This document shows, piece by piece, positions 33,913 through 44,304 of a stretch of 64,000 nucleotides of DNA. The stretch is from Arcicella gelida. GTDB lineage: Bacteria; Bacteroidota; Bacteroidia; Cytophagales; Spirosomataceae. A program made the position numbers and the translations under genes. The notes below the pieces were generated by a model. The model was not told where the DNA came from, made no database searches, and was given only the letters and a program-made list of their open reading frames with translations. The stretch spans positions 130,425 through 194,424 of the forward strand of contig NZ_JAYGIL010000010.1 in the NCBI RefSeq assembly GCF_034931025.1, given 5' to 3'. The stretch's first letter is position 1; each line of letters opens with the position of its first letter.

Positions 33913-34755
33913 GAAGTTTTAAATGTTTTATTTATATGTATGAATTGGAGATTCTCTATCAACTCATCTAAGTTAGATTCTAGTTTTTGACTAATTATAC
34001 ACTTTTAGTGTGTGTATTTTTATGTTTTGGAGTACTTATTAATATTCAAAAAAAATATTACATCATTAGATCTTATCACGGTTTGATACAGTAGAAAACT
34101 AAACCGTAAATTAATGATTTTGGATCACTGGATAATTCATATTTTACGCAGAGATTCACATTTTAAATGTTATAGATTGATTTGTAAAATATCGATACAC
34201 AATAAACCGTGATAATGTCTATTAAATGATTATTAAACTGCATTTCAATTTGATGGTGATATCGCACAAAATTACACTTATTTAGATTTTTTTCTTGTCG
34301 TTATTTTAATGACTCACATCCTCAAAATTTAGCTCTCTGATTTTTGTGAAAATCCTTACGACTACAAATGTATTAAAAAAATAAAATTTATAGTATAAAA
34401 AATATACAATATAGTTTTTTTATATAACTTTGTCATGGAATAATTAAATATATAACAAAATGACTATAGATATATTCAAATAAACCTATTTCCAATGGGT
34501 ATAAACAGCTTATACAGAGAATTTTTCGTTGAGACTTCATAATCCTTTTTGTGTCTCTGTTGACACTAGAGTGGTTACGTATATTGTAAAAAGGTAGGAA
34601 AAGCTGATGCCAATAAGAGAGCTGAAGATTTTGACGAAGCACAACTTAGATAAAGGATACTTTCGACAGAATGTCAAGTTGATGCCTCTCTTTGAAAGAG
34701 AATTTATGTTTAAATAATTTTTGCAATCAATTTTTAACTTTAACTAATCAAAACA
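33913..34755. promoter_or_regulatory. 843-bp divergent regulatory region of the glycoside locus
   Basis: Contains TTATCACGGTTT (34073-34084) and its exact inverse AAACCGTGATAA (34204-34215), with a further AAACCGT at 34101-34107, which are operator candidates for the Nudix regulator. TAACTTTG at 34425-34432 matches the TAnnTTTG promoter box and would give a plus-strand transcript with a leader of about 315 bases. A short frame at 34609-34722 (MPIRELKILTKHNLDKGYFR) is open but resembles nothing known to me. Confidence 0.6.
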
Positions 34756-35175
34756 ATGAACAAATCAATTATTATTTTATTGACTTTATTCTTCGGAATT
34801 ACTCTTAATGGCTTTTCTCAAAGCACTACTCCAAAAGATTTTTTTGTTGGTAAATGGGAATTCACAGTTATGGGAACGCCTAATGGAGATGCTAAATTTT
34901 CAACCAATTTAATTCGTAAGGATGGGAAATTAACAGGAGAATTATCTGATCCAACTAACCCAACCAAAGAAAAAATAGCCATTACTAAAATTGAAGATAG
35001 TGCTGATAAAATCACTATCTACTTCACATCAAGTGGTTATGATGTAAACTTGGAAATGTCTAAAACTGATGAAAACACCTTAAAAGGAAGTATGATGGGA
35101 ATGTTTGATGCTAAAGGTATAAGATTAAAAGAATATGATAAACTATCCCGGATTAAAATTTTGAGTACAAATTAA
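34756..35175 (+). CDS. small secreted lipocalin-like protein
   Basis: A 139-residue exported protein with a signal peptide ending near residue 22 (LNGFSQS). The mature part starts DFFVGKWEFTV and continues as alternating beta-strand sequence, the pattern of small lipocalin-like or calycin domains common in Bacteroidota. Such proteins may bind a hydrophobic ligand, but family membership rests on the short GKWEF motif only. It is the first gene of the glycoside locus and is followed by two strong hairpins before the receptor gene, so it may be made in larger amounts than the downstream genes. Confidence 0.65.
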   Translation: MNKSIIILLTLFFGITLNGFSQSTTPKDFFVGKWEFTVMGTPNGDAKFSTNLIRKDGKLTGELSDPTNPTKEKIAITKIEDSADKITIYFTSSGYDVNLEMSKTDENTLKGSMMGMFDAKGIRLKEYDKLSRIKILSTN

Positions 35176-35196
35176 ATAGTGTTTAGTGTTAAAAAA

Positions 35197-35258
35197 TTAG
35201 TCAATGGTATTTTGACCATTGACTAATTCTGAGTGTGGGTATGGCCACTCACACTCAG
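35197..35258 (+). terminator. two consecutive hairpins between the small exoprotein and receptor genes
   Basis: TTAGTCAATGGT (35197-35208) / ACCATTGACTAA (35215-35226) is a perfect 12-bp stem; CTGAGTGTG (35229-35237) / CACACTCAG (35250-35258) is a perfect 9-bp stem. They may attenuate read-through into the receptor gene. Confidence 0.75.
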
Positions 35259-35306
35259 AGTAAAATGTTTCATTTCGATTTTCCCTAAAACAAAACGTAC
35301 AAAAGT

Positions 35307-38237
35307 ATGAAGAAAAATTATTACTCTTTTATGAAATCCTTTAAAATATCATTTTTACAAGGATTAATACTGATAGGTACTGCATTTGTACCTAACGAAG
35401 TTCAAGCATCAGTTGGACTTACGTCAATTAAGTATGAGAGAAAAATGAGTGTTTCCATCACAGGAACTATTCTTGGCGAGAAAAAAGAACCTGTAGTAGG
35501 AGCAACGATTATGGTGAAAGGAACAAAACAGGGTGTAATTACGGATTTATCGGGTCATTTTAAAATAGATGTGATAGATCCTAACAGTACACTTGTCATC
35601 TCTTCGGTCGGTTATGTTACAAAAGAGGTTACTTTATCTGGTAGAACGTCCTTGATAATTGAACTTCTTGAAGATGTTGATGCTTTAGAAGAAGTTGTTG
35701 TAACAGGAGTATTCGACAAACGTAGCCGTATGGAGTCATCTGTTGCAATTTCTGTGTTAAATACAAAACAAATACAAATGCAAGCCCCACTTAGTGCGGC
35801 AGATTTACTAAAAAATATATCAGGAGTTTTTGTCAATTCAGCTCCCGGAGAAATCCGTAATACTGTTACTTCTCGTGGTGTGACGACGGGAGGAATTGAT
35901 GGCTCAAGTGGTTATTACTATGTTTCAATGCAAGAAGACGGCTTGCCTGTATTTAATGGAACTTTTGGGACTTTTGGTCCAGATTACTTCTTGCGTTCTG
36001 ATATTACTATTGGGAAACTTGAAGCAGTAAAAGGTGGAACAGCTTCTATTTTGGGCAATAATGCCCCCGGAGGAATCTTTAACTACGTATCAAAGACAGG
36101 AGGAACTGAATTTGCGGGCGAAGTAAGGGGAAAATATGGGCTAGAGGGAAATGGAATAAATCCTTACTATCGTTTCGAAGCAAATTTTGGTGGACCTTTA
36201 TCAAAAGATAAGACTTTAACGTATAATATCGGGGGTTTTTGGAGACAAAACGATGGTGCAAGATACCCAGGGTATCCGATGAATGAAGGTGGACAAGTAA
36301 AGGCGAACGTGGTAAAACATTTTAAAAACAGCTCGTTAAAGTTTTATGCAAAATATTTGAACGATAGAAATACATGGTTTGAATATTTACCAACAATAGG
36401 CTTCACGAATCCTCAGTTAGTACCAGGTTTTAAACAAACTAACTCAGTAATGATTCCACCAGTTACAGCTGAATATACAATCAATGATACTGGTGAAAAA
36501 CAGACCTTTGATTCACGGGATAAAATTCACTCTAAAGAGCTGTCTTTTTCATTAAATTATGATTTACATTTTGGAACAGGATGGACTTTTGAAAATAAAT
36601 TCAAATACTCTGATAAATCATCTTTTTGGAATGCTACTTCAGTTCCTTATCCTATAGCTGTGGATAACGTAATTTTCTATGGATTAAACAATTTAGCAGG
36701 AAAATTTGGCACCTATGATTTCATTGATTTAGCTACTGGACAGAATTTATTAAAGGTAAATCAAGGGCTAAATTTCGTTAATGGTGTACCAGCTGGGATT
36801 AAGTTTAGTGTGTTGAATGGAAGTTTGCCGGGGGCTAATGCTTCTCCTAATTCTTTAATTTTCAATCCATTAGTTGTCTTTGATAATAAAGGGAATGAAT
36901 TTATAGAAAATGCTACTTTATCTAAAAAAATTAACCACATGAGTTTTACAGGGGGTATTTTTTATAGTGTTTCAGATATTAGCCGTAAAAATCCTAGTGG
37001 AGTGGGTACAATGTATAATCAAATGACTTCTCCACGTATAAGCCCTACAGCTATCACCTATACAGACGCTAAAGGTGTGGTTTACCAAATCACAAATCCA
37101 GATGGTATAACTGGAGGAATGGGAAGAAGTGTTGCAACATCCATTTTTAATGTTAAACAAAGTCAATTAGCAACTTTCTTTGGACATAACTGGGAAATTT
37201 CGCCAAAATTGAACTTGGATTGGGGAGTACGTTATGAGACAATTCGTGTAAAAGGAACAAACCAAATAGCTACTCAATTTGCTGCAACAGATGGCGGTAC
37301 AGATAAAAACCCTTTAACATTATATGATAACTACTCTGCTAAAATTACCAAAAAGTATTCTTATGATAAACCAATTGAAACATTCTCGTTTTCTGGGGGA
37401 TTAAATTATAGGTTCAATGATGGTTTAGCAATTTACGGTCGTTATTCGCAAGGAAGTAAATCGCCAGATTTAAGCATGTTCTTAAATGTAAGTGCTGCGG
37501 CTGATGAGCGTTTTATCAACCCAATTGCACAAAAAATACAACAACTTGAGGCCGGTATTAAACTGAAAAAAGGCAATGCAAGCTTATTTATCACGCCATT
37601 TTATAGCTTGTTAAGTAATGTTCCTCAGCAAGTTCAAGGACAAGAAACCGCAGATGTATCAACACTTTATGTTACGCCAGTTGTATATAATAAATACCAA
37701 ACTCAGGGAATTGAATTTGAATCAAATTATGCTTTTACAAAGAAATTCAGTGTACGAGCGGTAGCAACATTTCAAAAATCAGTCGCTCTTGATTATGGTA
37801 CTTGGGACTTAGGAGCGAATGGTAATGCAGATGATAAAGTTGTTTATTATTCAGGTAATGAAACCGATAATAATGCACGAGTGATATTACGAGTATCACC
37901 ATCATACACGACAGGTAAATTATTTGCTTCAATAGATTGGTCTTATATGGGTAGTAGAATGGCAAATGTTGCAAATACATTTAAACTACCTTCATTCAAT
38001 CAGTCAAATCTTAACGTAGGCTATACAGTTAACAAAAACATTTCATTACAAGCCAATATTAATAATCTCTTTAATCAAAATGGTGTAATGTCATGGTCTG
38101 CTCCGGGTTCATTCCCAGCATCATTGAATACGCAAGGCTTTACAAAGGCGAACTTAGAGGCTAATCCCAATGCCGTGTATTATACACTAAGTTTACCTCC
38201 AAGAGCTTATTTTTTAACGCTCAGTTACAAATTTTAA
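35307..38237 (+). CDS. SusC-like TonB-dependent outer membrane receptor without a SusD partner
   Basis: A 976-residue receptor. After a signal peptide (about 1-35) comes a carboxypeptidase-regulatory-like domain at about 48-125 (VSITGTILGEKKEPVVGATI), the TonB-box-like LEEVVVTG, a plug domain (about 140-260, with the GGTASILGNNAPGG hinge) and a long beta barrel ending FLTLSYKF. The N-terminus and length fit SusC-like importers of glycans or glycosides. SusC normally works with a SusD lipoprotein lid, but the next genes are glycosidases and no SusD gene is in the window. That favours a small or hydrophobic substrate. It is the import step of the locus. Confidence 0.9.
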   Translation: MKKNYYSFMKSFKISFLQGLILIGTAFVPNEVQASVGLTSIKYERKMSVSITGTILGEKKEPVVGATIMVKGTKQGVITDLSGHFKIDVIDPNSTLVISSVGYVTKEVTLSGRTSLIIELLEDVDALEEVVVTGVFDKRSRMESSVAISVLNTKQIQMQAPLSAADLLKNISGVFVNSAPGEIRNTVTSRGVTTGGIDGSSGYYYVSMQEDGLPVFNGTFGTFGPDYFLRSDITIGKLEAVKGGTASILGNNAPGGIFNYVSKTGGTEFAGEVRGKYGLEGNGINPYYRFEANFGGPLSKDKTLTYNIGGFWRQNDGARYPGYPMNEGGQVKANVVKHFKNSSLKFYAKYLNDRNTWFEYLPTIGFTNPQLVPGFKQTNSVMIPPVTAEYTINDTGEKQTFDSRDKIHSKELSFSLNYDLHFGTGWTFENKFKYSDKSSFWNATSVPYPIAVDNVIFYGLNNLAGKFGTYDFIDLATGQNLLKVNQGLNFVNGVPAGIKFSVLNGSLPGANASPNSLIFNPLVVFDNKGNEFIENATLSKKINHMSFTGGIFYSVSDISRKNPSGVGTMYNQMTSPRISPTAITYTDAKGVVYQITNPDGITGGMGRSVATSIFNVKQSQLATFFGHNWEISPKLNLDWGVRYETIRVKGTNQIATQFAATDGGTDKNPLTLYDNYSAKITKKYSYDKPIETFSFSGGLNYRFNDGLAIYGRYSQGSKSPDLSMFLNVSAAADERFINPIAQKIQQLEAGIKLKKGNASLFITPFYSLLSNVPQQVQGQETADVSTLYVTPVVYNKYQTQGIEFESNYAFTKKFSVRAVATFQKSVALDYGTWDLGANGNADDKVVYYSGNETDNNARVILRVSPSYTTGKLFASIDWSYMGSRMANVANTFKLPSFNQSNLNVGYTVNKNISLQANINNLFNQNGVMSWSAPGSFPASLNTQGFTKANLEANPNAVYYTLSLPPRAYFLTLSYKF

Positions 38238-38249
38238 CATGAGTAATTT

Positions 38250-38286
38250 AAAGGGCATGATATGAAGTATCAGTATCATGTCCTTT
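38250..38286 (+). terminator. hairpin after receptor gene
   Basis: A 13-bp stem with one G-U pair, arms 38250-38262 (AAAGGGCATGATA) and 38274-38286 (TATCATGTCCTTT), 11-base loop, followed by ATTC. Probably a partial terminator, since the GH2 gene follows 97 bp later without an obvious promoter. Confidence 0.6.
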
Positions 38287-38382
38287 ATTCAAAATGCACA
38301 CGTAAAACTGTACCTATTTTATTTTATCCAAACCATTACACCAGTTATCGTCTTTTCAAAATCTAATTAAACAGTTTAAGAA

Positions 38383-40833
38383 ATGGTATCAAATAAAAAC
38401 TTAGGGGCTATTATAGGAGGATTTATAGCGCCATTCTTATTTTTATGTCATTCATCCTTGGCACAAGGAGGGAAAAAAACAATTGAGTCAAGAAGAAATA
38501 TTCCTTTTGATAATGATTGGCTTTTTAGTAAAGATAAAGTTGCTAATGCTCAGCAAATAGCATTCAACGATACTCAATGGCGAAAATTAGATATACCACA
38601 CGATTGGAGTATCGAAGATTTACCAAATCAAAAAAAGGATACTATTATTGGCCCTTTCGATAGAAAAAGTATGGGGTCCATTTTCACAGGATTTACCAAA
38701 GGAGGCACAGCTTGGTATCGTAAAAAGTTTAAAACAGACAAAGTATTTCAAAACAAGCAAGTAAGTATCTATTTCGATGGTATTTATATGAACTCGGATA
38801 TTTGGTTAAATGGGCATCATTTGGGAAATCATCCGAATGGTTATACTCCTTTCTATTATGATTTAACGCCTTATCTAAATTCAATTGGTCAAGAAAATGT
38901 ACTGGCTATACAAGTAAGAAATGAAGGAATGAATTCTCGCTGGTATAGTGGTTCGGGTATTTATCGCCATGTTTCACTGATTGTAACCGATGCAACGCAT
39001 ATTGCAACGTGGGGCGTCTATATAACCACCCCTTTGATAGACAAGGAAAAGGCTACTGTGAAAATCCACACAACTATTATTAATGAAAGACAAAAGTCTC
39101 AAAGCTTGAGTTTAGTTGCTAAAATCGTAGCTCCAAATGGGAAAATAGTTGGGCAAACAACTCAACAAATAAATAAAAACAGTGCAACGGAGCAACAAAT
39201 AATTGTCAGTAATCCTAATTTATGGACACTCGAAGCACCTACGCTTTATACGCTCATTTCCGAAATTAAAGAAGGTAATAAAATAATTGACCGAGTAGAA
39301 ACACCTTTTGGAATCAGGAGTATTCATGTGGATGCTCAAAACGGATTTACCTTAAACGGTAAAAGAGTTTTATTGAAAGGAGGCTGTGTTCATCACGATA
39401 ATGGTCCTTTGGGTGCGGCGGTTATTGATCGTGCAGAGGAACGAAAAATAGAAATTCTTAAAAAGAATGGCTTTAATGCCATACGCCTAAGCCATAATCC
39501 GCCCTCAAAACAATTTCTTGATATTTGTGACAGATTGGGAATGTTGGTAATTGACGAGGCTTTTGATGCTTGGGAAAAAGCTAAATTACCGCAAGATAGT
39601 CATACTTTTTTCAAAGATTGGTGGCAAAAAGATTTAGATGCGATGCTTCTTCGAGATAGAAATCATCCTTCTATTATTATGTGGAGTATTGGAAATGAGA
39701 TTCCTGAAAGAGTAGATAGCTTACAAACCGCAAAAAAATTAGTTGATAGAGTCCATTTAATAGACCCTACTCGTCCAGTAACAGAAGCACTTTGCAAATT
39801 TTGGGATAAACCTACTTATAAGTGGGACACAACCGCTAATGCTTTCGCTCTTTTAGATGTTGGTGGCTATAATTACGAATGGCAAAGATATGAGGCTGAC
39901 CATGAAAAATATCCTAATAGAATTATGGTAGGGTCGGAGTCTCTCCCTAAAGATGCTTTAGAAAACTGGAATTTAGTAGAAAAACATCCTTATATCATTG
40001 GAGACTTTGTTTGGACGGCTTTTGATTATCTCGGAGAGGCCTCAACAGGTAATGCAACTTACGATAAAATGGAAAAGAAAGTAAGGCTATTGAAGTATCC
40101 TTGGTTTAATGCTTGGTGTGGAGATATTGATTTGGTAGGCAACAAAAAGCCACAATCTTATTACAGAGATGTTGTTTGGAGAAACAGCCCTATAGAAATG
40201 GCAGTACATGAACCCATTGCTGATGGTATGGTTGAAAATATAAGTGATTGGGGATGGCCTTTAGAAAAACGAAGCTGGTCGTGGCATGGTGCAGAAGGTA
40301 AACCATTGCAAGTAAGAGTATTCTCAAGGGCTTCATTAGTACGTTTATATTTGAATAACCAACTTATTGATGAACAAAAAATAGCCCCAAATAGCATTAC
40401 GGCAAGATTTCAAGTGCCTTATCAAGCTGGTACACTCAAAGCTGTAAATGTAGAAAATGGTATTGAAACCCAAAGTGTTGTATTAAAAACTGTGGGAGTT
40501 GCCAATAAAATTCGCTTAATAGCCGACCGCACTAAAATTAAAGCGAGTAGAAACGATTTGTCTTTTGTTGCAGTAGAAGTCGTGGATGAAAATAATCAAG
40601 TTGTACCAACCGCCAATGTAGCGATTCAATTCTCAATCAGTGGCGAAGGTGAATTGACTGGTGTCGGTAGTGCAAGTCCAACTGAAATGGCGAGTTTTCA
40701 GCAACCTGTACGAAATACTACTAATGGAAAATGTTTGGCAATACTTAGACCTACAGGTAAAAAAGGGAACATCGTTTTGAAAGCATATTCAAATGGGTTA
40801 GCAGCTACTCAAATCGTTATTAGTGTTCAATGA
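38383..40833 (+). CDS. glycoside hydrolase family 2, probable beta-galactosidase
   Basis: An 816-residue exported enzyme: signal peptide (about 1-28, SSLAQGG), sugar-binding jelly roll (about 45-225), Ig-like domain (about 230-340), TIM barrel (about 345-640), then DUF4982 and a C-terminal Ig-like domain. The acid/base is E439 in MWSIGNEIPER and the nucleophile is probably E519 in MVGSESL; WYSGSGIYRHV is also typical. Beta-galactosidase is the commonest activity for GH2 with DUF4982, but beta-glucuronidase and others occur. It is the third gene of the locus and acts in the periplasm. Linkage to GH79 and GH106 suggests removal of a galactosyl unit. Confidence 0.9.
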   Translation: MVSNKNLGAIIGGFIAPFLFLCHSSLAQGGKKTIESRRNIPFDNDWLFSKDKVANAQQIAFNDTQWRKLDIPHDWSIEDLPNQKKDTIIGPFDRKSMGSIFTGFTKGGTAWYRKKFKTDKVFQNKQVSIYFDGIYMNSDIWLNGHHLGNHPNGYTPFYYDLTPYLNSIGQENVLAIQVRNEGMNSRWYSGSGIYRHVSLIVTDATHIATWGVYITTPLIDKEKATVKIHTTIINERQKSQSLSLVAKIVAPNGKIVGQTTQQINKNSATEQQIIVSNPNLWTLEAPTLYTLISEIKEGNKIIDRVETPFGIRSIHVDAQNGFTLNGKRVLLKGGCVHHDNGPLGAAVIDRAEERKIEILKKNGFNAIRLSHNPPSKQFLDICDRLGMLVIDEAFDAWEKAKLPQDSHTFFKDWWQKDLDAMLLRDRNHPSIIMWSIGNEIPERVDSLQTAKKLVDRVHLIDPTRPVTEALCKFWDKPTYKWDTTANAFALLDVGGYNYEWQRYEADHEKYPNRIMVGSESLPKDALENWNLVEKHPYIIGDFVWTAFDYLGEASTGNATYDKMEKKVRLLKYPWFNAWCGDIDLVGNKKPQSYYRDVVWRNSPIEMAVHEPIADGMVENISDWGWPLEKRSWSWHGAEGKPLQVRVFSRASLVRLYLNNQLIDEQKIAPNSITARFQVPYQAGTLKAVNVENGIETQSVVLKTVGVANKIRLIADRTKIKASRNDLSFVAVEVVDENNQVVPTANVAIQFSISGEGELTGVGSASPTEMASFQQPVRNTTNGKCLAILRPTGKKGNIVLKAYSNGLAATQIVISVQ

Positions 40834-40892
40834 AATAGTACTCATTGTACTTTCAATATCAATATTAAAGATGTCTTCAAAATAATAAAATT

Positions 40893-42644
40893 ATGGGAAA
40901 AATGAGTTTTAAACTTTTTATAAGTTCAACGATAATTACAATCGTTTCACAGGTGCATTTTAATGTATTCTCACAAAGTAGGAATTTTGATTCTAAAAAA
41001 TTAGGAACATTCAAGCCTAAAAATTATTCTATTGCTCCTAAACTTCCAAAACCACCAAAACCAGAGGCATTTGAAGTAACAACCATTCCTATACCTAATG
41101 AGGTATCCGAAGTATCATTAGTAAATTATTTGCCAGATAATGAACACCTAATAATGGATGTAACCATGAAAGGTAAACATGAATCAGACTTGGCAGTAAT
41201 GAAAGAAGATGGTAGCGAGTTTAAATGCCTTACTTGTCATTTGAATCAACCAATTGGTGATGAAATGCCTGTTCCATTGCCCGATGGCAAAAGGGTTTAC
41301 ACGCCTAGGGGAATTTTGGAGTGTAGCCCTTCGATTGTAGATTGCAAGGAGGCTAAAATATTGCCTTTAGTTTTTCCAGAGATTCCTGGAGCAAGGTTTC
41401 TTGCACGTATTGCTACCAATATGTCGCAAGATGGTATTCATGTAGCATATACCTTGATTACCACCAGACCTACTTCTCTTGTATTAGTGAGTGAGTTGAC
41501 GAGAGTTTCTGACCAAAAAGGAGAAAGATATGAACTTACTAAGACAAGAGTTATAGCAGGTGATAAAACTCTGGAAACAGACTCATCCTATTTTAGACCT
41601 TATTTTTATGGCAATGGTGAAGTGAAAAGTTTTACGGATATGGGGCGTTATCTAAGCACTATTACAACTTTTGAAGCAAATAACTACGACATCTGTAAAA
41701 TTGACCTTAAAACAGGGGATGTAAGTCGTTTTACTCGTCATTTTAGTTATGACGAAGGTGTCTATCCCTCGCCGGATGGCAAGTGGATAATTTTTCAAAC
41801 TCAAAGACATCATAATCGTATGGATGCTTTTGGTTTAATACCTCGTCCCTTAATAGCTGGTACAAGCCTAAGTGCTGGAGTTGCAGAGTATCGAAATCAA
41901 TGGATAGCTCCTCATAGGGAGGGTAAAGATGGTAACGGAAGACATAGAAGATTTTATGGGCTTACTATGACTGACCAATTTGGTGATAGAAATCGTTTGC
42001 CCGAAAAAGGTTACACAGGTCAAAACCTAACTGTAGCAAAGGATAATTTAATTGAATACAATCATTTTGGCAACTTCGCTTGGCATAAAAGTAGTACAAA
42101 AGGTATTTTTTGGGAACAAAAAGACCATTGGCAATTAAAAGAAGGCGAACAACTTGGTCGTTTGAGATTAATCAAATTTACTTCAAGAAAGCCAACTAAT
42201 CCACTGCCAGTATATACACCAACATTGGATTGGGCATTGAAATTAGAAGACTTAAAACCGATGGTAAATACGAAGATCCCAACAGAAGGGATACTCAAAG
42301 GCAAAGTTTCCGGCTATGCTAATATAAGTTTGGATACTTCAAATCCAAAAGAGCCGATGTTCAAAATAGAATATTTCAACTTTACAGATGATGGCGAATA
42401 CGTTTTGAATGGTAATGAGAAAAGAAATGCACCGAATCCCAATGACCCATTTTCAAGGACTTCGCACTGGTTTGCTGATTTAAAAGTAAGTGGTAAGCAC
42501 AAAGGGTTTTTGAAAGTTGATAATGTGTGGTTTTATCCAGATAAAATAGGGTCGGGAACTATCAATGCACAATTAGATAATCGTAAAGTAGATGTTGATT
42601 TAGCAAAAGGGCTACCAACTGGTGTTCCTGGTGAGTTAAGATAG
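40893..42644 (+). CDS. exported beta-propeller-like (PD40/TolB-type) protein with CxxCH motif
   Basis: A 583-residue exported protein (signal peptide about 1-28, HFNVFSQS). The central part has PD40-like propeller blades, for example VYPSPDGKWIIFQTQRH, and a distinct C-terminal beta domain at about 460-583. A CLTCH string near residue 110 matches the minimal haem c motif, and two further cysteines follow in ECSPSIVDCKEA; structural disulphides are as likely as haem. No catalytic signature was found. It lies between GH2 and GH79 genes, 60 bp after the former, so it is part of the locus and may bind the substrate or be an uncharacterised lyase or esterase. Confidence 0.7.
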   Translation: MGKMSFKLFISSTIITIVSQVHFNVFSQSRNFDSKKLGTFKPKNYSIAPKLPKPPKPEAFEVTTIPIPNEVSEVSLVNYLPDNEHLIMDVTMKGKHESDLAVMKEDGSEFKCLTCHLNQPIGDEMPVPLPDGKRVYTPRGILECSPSIVDCKEAKILPLVFPEIPGARFLARIATNMSQDGIHVAYTLITTRPTSLVLVSELTRVSDQKGERYELTKTRVIAGDKTLETDSSYFRPYFYGNGEVKSFTDMGRYLSTITTFEANNYDICKIDLKTGDVSRFTRHFSYDEGVYPSPDGKWIIFQTQRHHNRMDAFGLIPRPLIAGTSLSAGVAEYRNQWIAPHREGKDGNGRHRRFYGLTMTDQFGDRNRLPEKGYTGQNLTVAKDNLIEYNHFGNFAWHKSSTKGIFWEQKDHWQLKEGEQLGRLRLIKFTSRKPTNPLPVYTPTLDWALKLEDLKPMVNTKIPTEGILKGKVSGYANISLDTSNPKEPMFKIEYFNFTDDGEYVLNGNEKRNAPNPNDPFSRTSHWFADLKVSGKHKGFLKVDNVWFYPDKIGSGTINAQLDNRKVDVDLAKGLPTGVPGELR

Positions 42645-42760
42645 AGTGATAGTTGCAATAAGGTAAATAGTTTCTTCACTTCTTTAATGATTTTTCAAAT
42701 AAAAATATCAAACAGATAGCATACAAATAAGTACTAAAACGTCTTTCAATAATTAAAATC

Positions 42761-44269
42761 ATGAAAAAAATACTCCTTTTTTGGGCTTTCGCTTTACTTG
42801 GTGGAAATGTCTTTGCACAGCAAAACGCTCCACAAAACAAAATTAATTTGAAAGATATGAGCTTCATAGGAAAGGTAGATGAGCGATTTCAATCATTCAA
42901 TATAGAAATGTGTGAAGTCATTGGGGGTGATTTTTGGATTCCTTATAATTTGGTAGATTCAGTTAGAAAACATTCTGACAGAAAGGGGATTGATGCTTTA
43001 AAATGGAAAATTGAACCAATAAATCTATACGAAAAAAAATTGCGAAATCTTGCTGCTGGATTAGGACCAACCTATGTAAGAGTAAGCGGTACTTGGGCAA
43101 ATGCCATTTTTTTTCAAAACAACGATGAACCCAAATTAAGCAGTCCGCCCAAAGGATTCAAAAATATACTTACTCGTCAACAATGGAAAGGCGTAGTAGA
43201 TTTTTGTAAGGCTGTTGATGGAAAACTTGTTACATCATTTCCTATCAGTGAGGGTATGCGAGATGAATCTGGAAAGTGGCAACCAACACAAGTAAAATCA
43301 ATTATTGATTATACCAATTCGGTAGGTGGTGATATTCACGCTGCCGAATTTTTCAATGAGCCTTCTCATGCCATTCATGGCGATGCACCTAAAGGATATA
43401 ACGGGGAGATTTTCGCCAAAGAATTCGCTCTTTTTAAGGATTTTGCAAGTACCTATGCTCCTAAAATGAGAATTATTGGTCCAGGGTCAAGCACCGAAGG
43501 TGGTATTATTCCTGCTGGATTAGACTTTCCGATTGATGAATTATTATCACATACACCAAAACCTAGCTTTGAAGTATTTACTTATCACTATTACGGTAAT
43601 ATATCAAAGCGTTGTTTGGGAGGACAAAAAGTAGAAAATGCCTTATCGCCAGATTGGTTAAAAAGAACTGAAAAGGGACTAGAATTTTATCAAAATGCCA
43701 GAGATAAATATATGCCCAATACTCCGATTTGGCTAACTGAAACTGCCGAGACTGCTTGTGGTGGTAACCCTTGGGCAGCTACTTATATTGATAGTTTTAG
43801 ATATTTAGACCAAATGGGGCGATTAGCCAAAAAGGGAGTTCAAGTTGTCATGCACAATACGCTTGCAAGAAGTGAATATGGTTTGTTAGATCATGATACT
43901 CATAATCCTCGTCCAAATTACTGGGCAGCTCATCTTTGGAATAAACTCATGGGAAACCAAGTGTATGAAGCAGGAAATTCAGAAACAGGAGTATATACTT
44001 ATGCTCATAATTTGAAAAATAAATCAAAAGGCAAAACTGTAATGATACTGAATACCAATAAAACAGCAACTTCTGTAAGTATTCCTTCTGATGCAAAACA
44101 ATATTTACTTACTGCAGATGAATTGGTAACTAAAAAAGTTAGCCTAAACGGAAAAGTATTGAAGCTGACGGCAAATGATGAATTACCTGAAATAGAAGGC
44201 AAGCCAGTAAAAAAGGGAATTGTTGAATTACCCGCTTACAGTATTATATTCCTGACTTTCAGTAAGTAA
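42761..44269 (+). CDS. GH79-like beta-glucuronidase / heparanase-family enzyme
   Basis: A 502-residue exported enzyme with a signal peptide (about 1-20) and a TIM-barrel clan-A fold. The N-terminal YVRVSGTWANAIFF corresponds to the heparanase-type barrel start. The acid/base is probably E200 in EFFNEPSH and the nucleophile E327 in WLTETAETACGG. The block KGVQVVMHNTLARSEYGLLD with NPRPNYWAAHLWNKLMG mirrors human heparanase. The last 100 residues form the beta-sandwich that packs on the barrel. GH79 enzymes hydrolyse beta-glucuronides, including those of arabinogalactan and of triterpenoid saponins. It is 35 bp upstream of the GH106 gene. Confidence 0.82.
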   Translation: MKKILLFWAFALLGGNVFAQQNAPQNKINLKDMSFIGKVDERFQSFNIEMCEVIGGDFWIPYNLVDSVRKHSDRKGIDALKWKIEPINLYEKKLRNLAAGLGPTYVRVSGTWANAIFFQNNDEPKLSSPPKGFKNILTRQQWKGVVDFCKAVDGKLVTSFPISEGMRDESGKWQPTQVKSIIDYTNSVGGDIHAAEFFNEPSHAIHGDAPKGYNGEIFAKEFALFKDFASTYAPKMRIIGPGSSTEGGIIPAGLDFPIDELLSHTPKPSFEVFTYHYYGNISKRCLGGQKVENALSPDWLKRTEKGLEFYQNARDKYMPNTPIWLTETAETACGGNPWAATYIDSFRYLDQMGRLAKKGVQVVMHNTLARSEYGLLDHDTHNPRPNYWAAHLWNKLMGNQVYEAGNSETGVYTYAHNLKNKSKGKTVMILNTNKTATSVSIPSDAKQYLLTADELVTKKVSLNGKVLKLTANDELPEIEGKPVKKGIVELPAYSIIFLTFSK

Positions 44270-44304
44270 AATAGCTATTTGGTATAAAAATCCATGATTT
44301 TAAA

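Noticed and set aside
34609..34722. Short 37-codon frame upstream of the glycoside locus
   Set aside because: Open and lysine-rich but without recognised homology; it lies in a probable mRNA leader, so it is noted only as part of the regulatory region.
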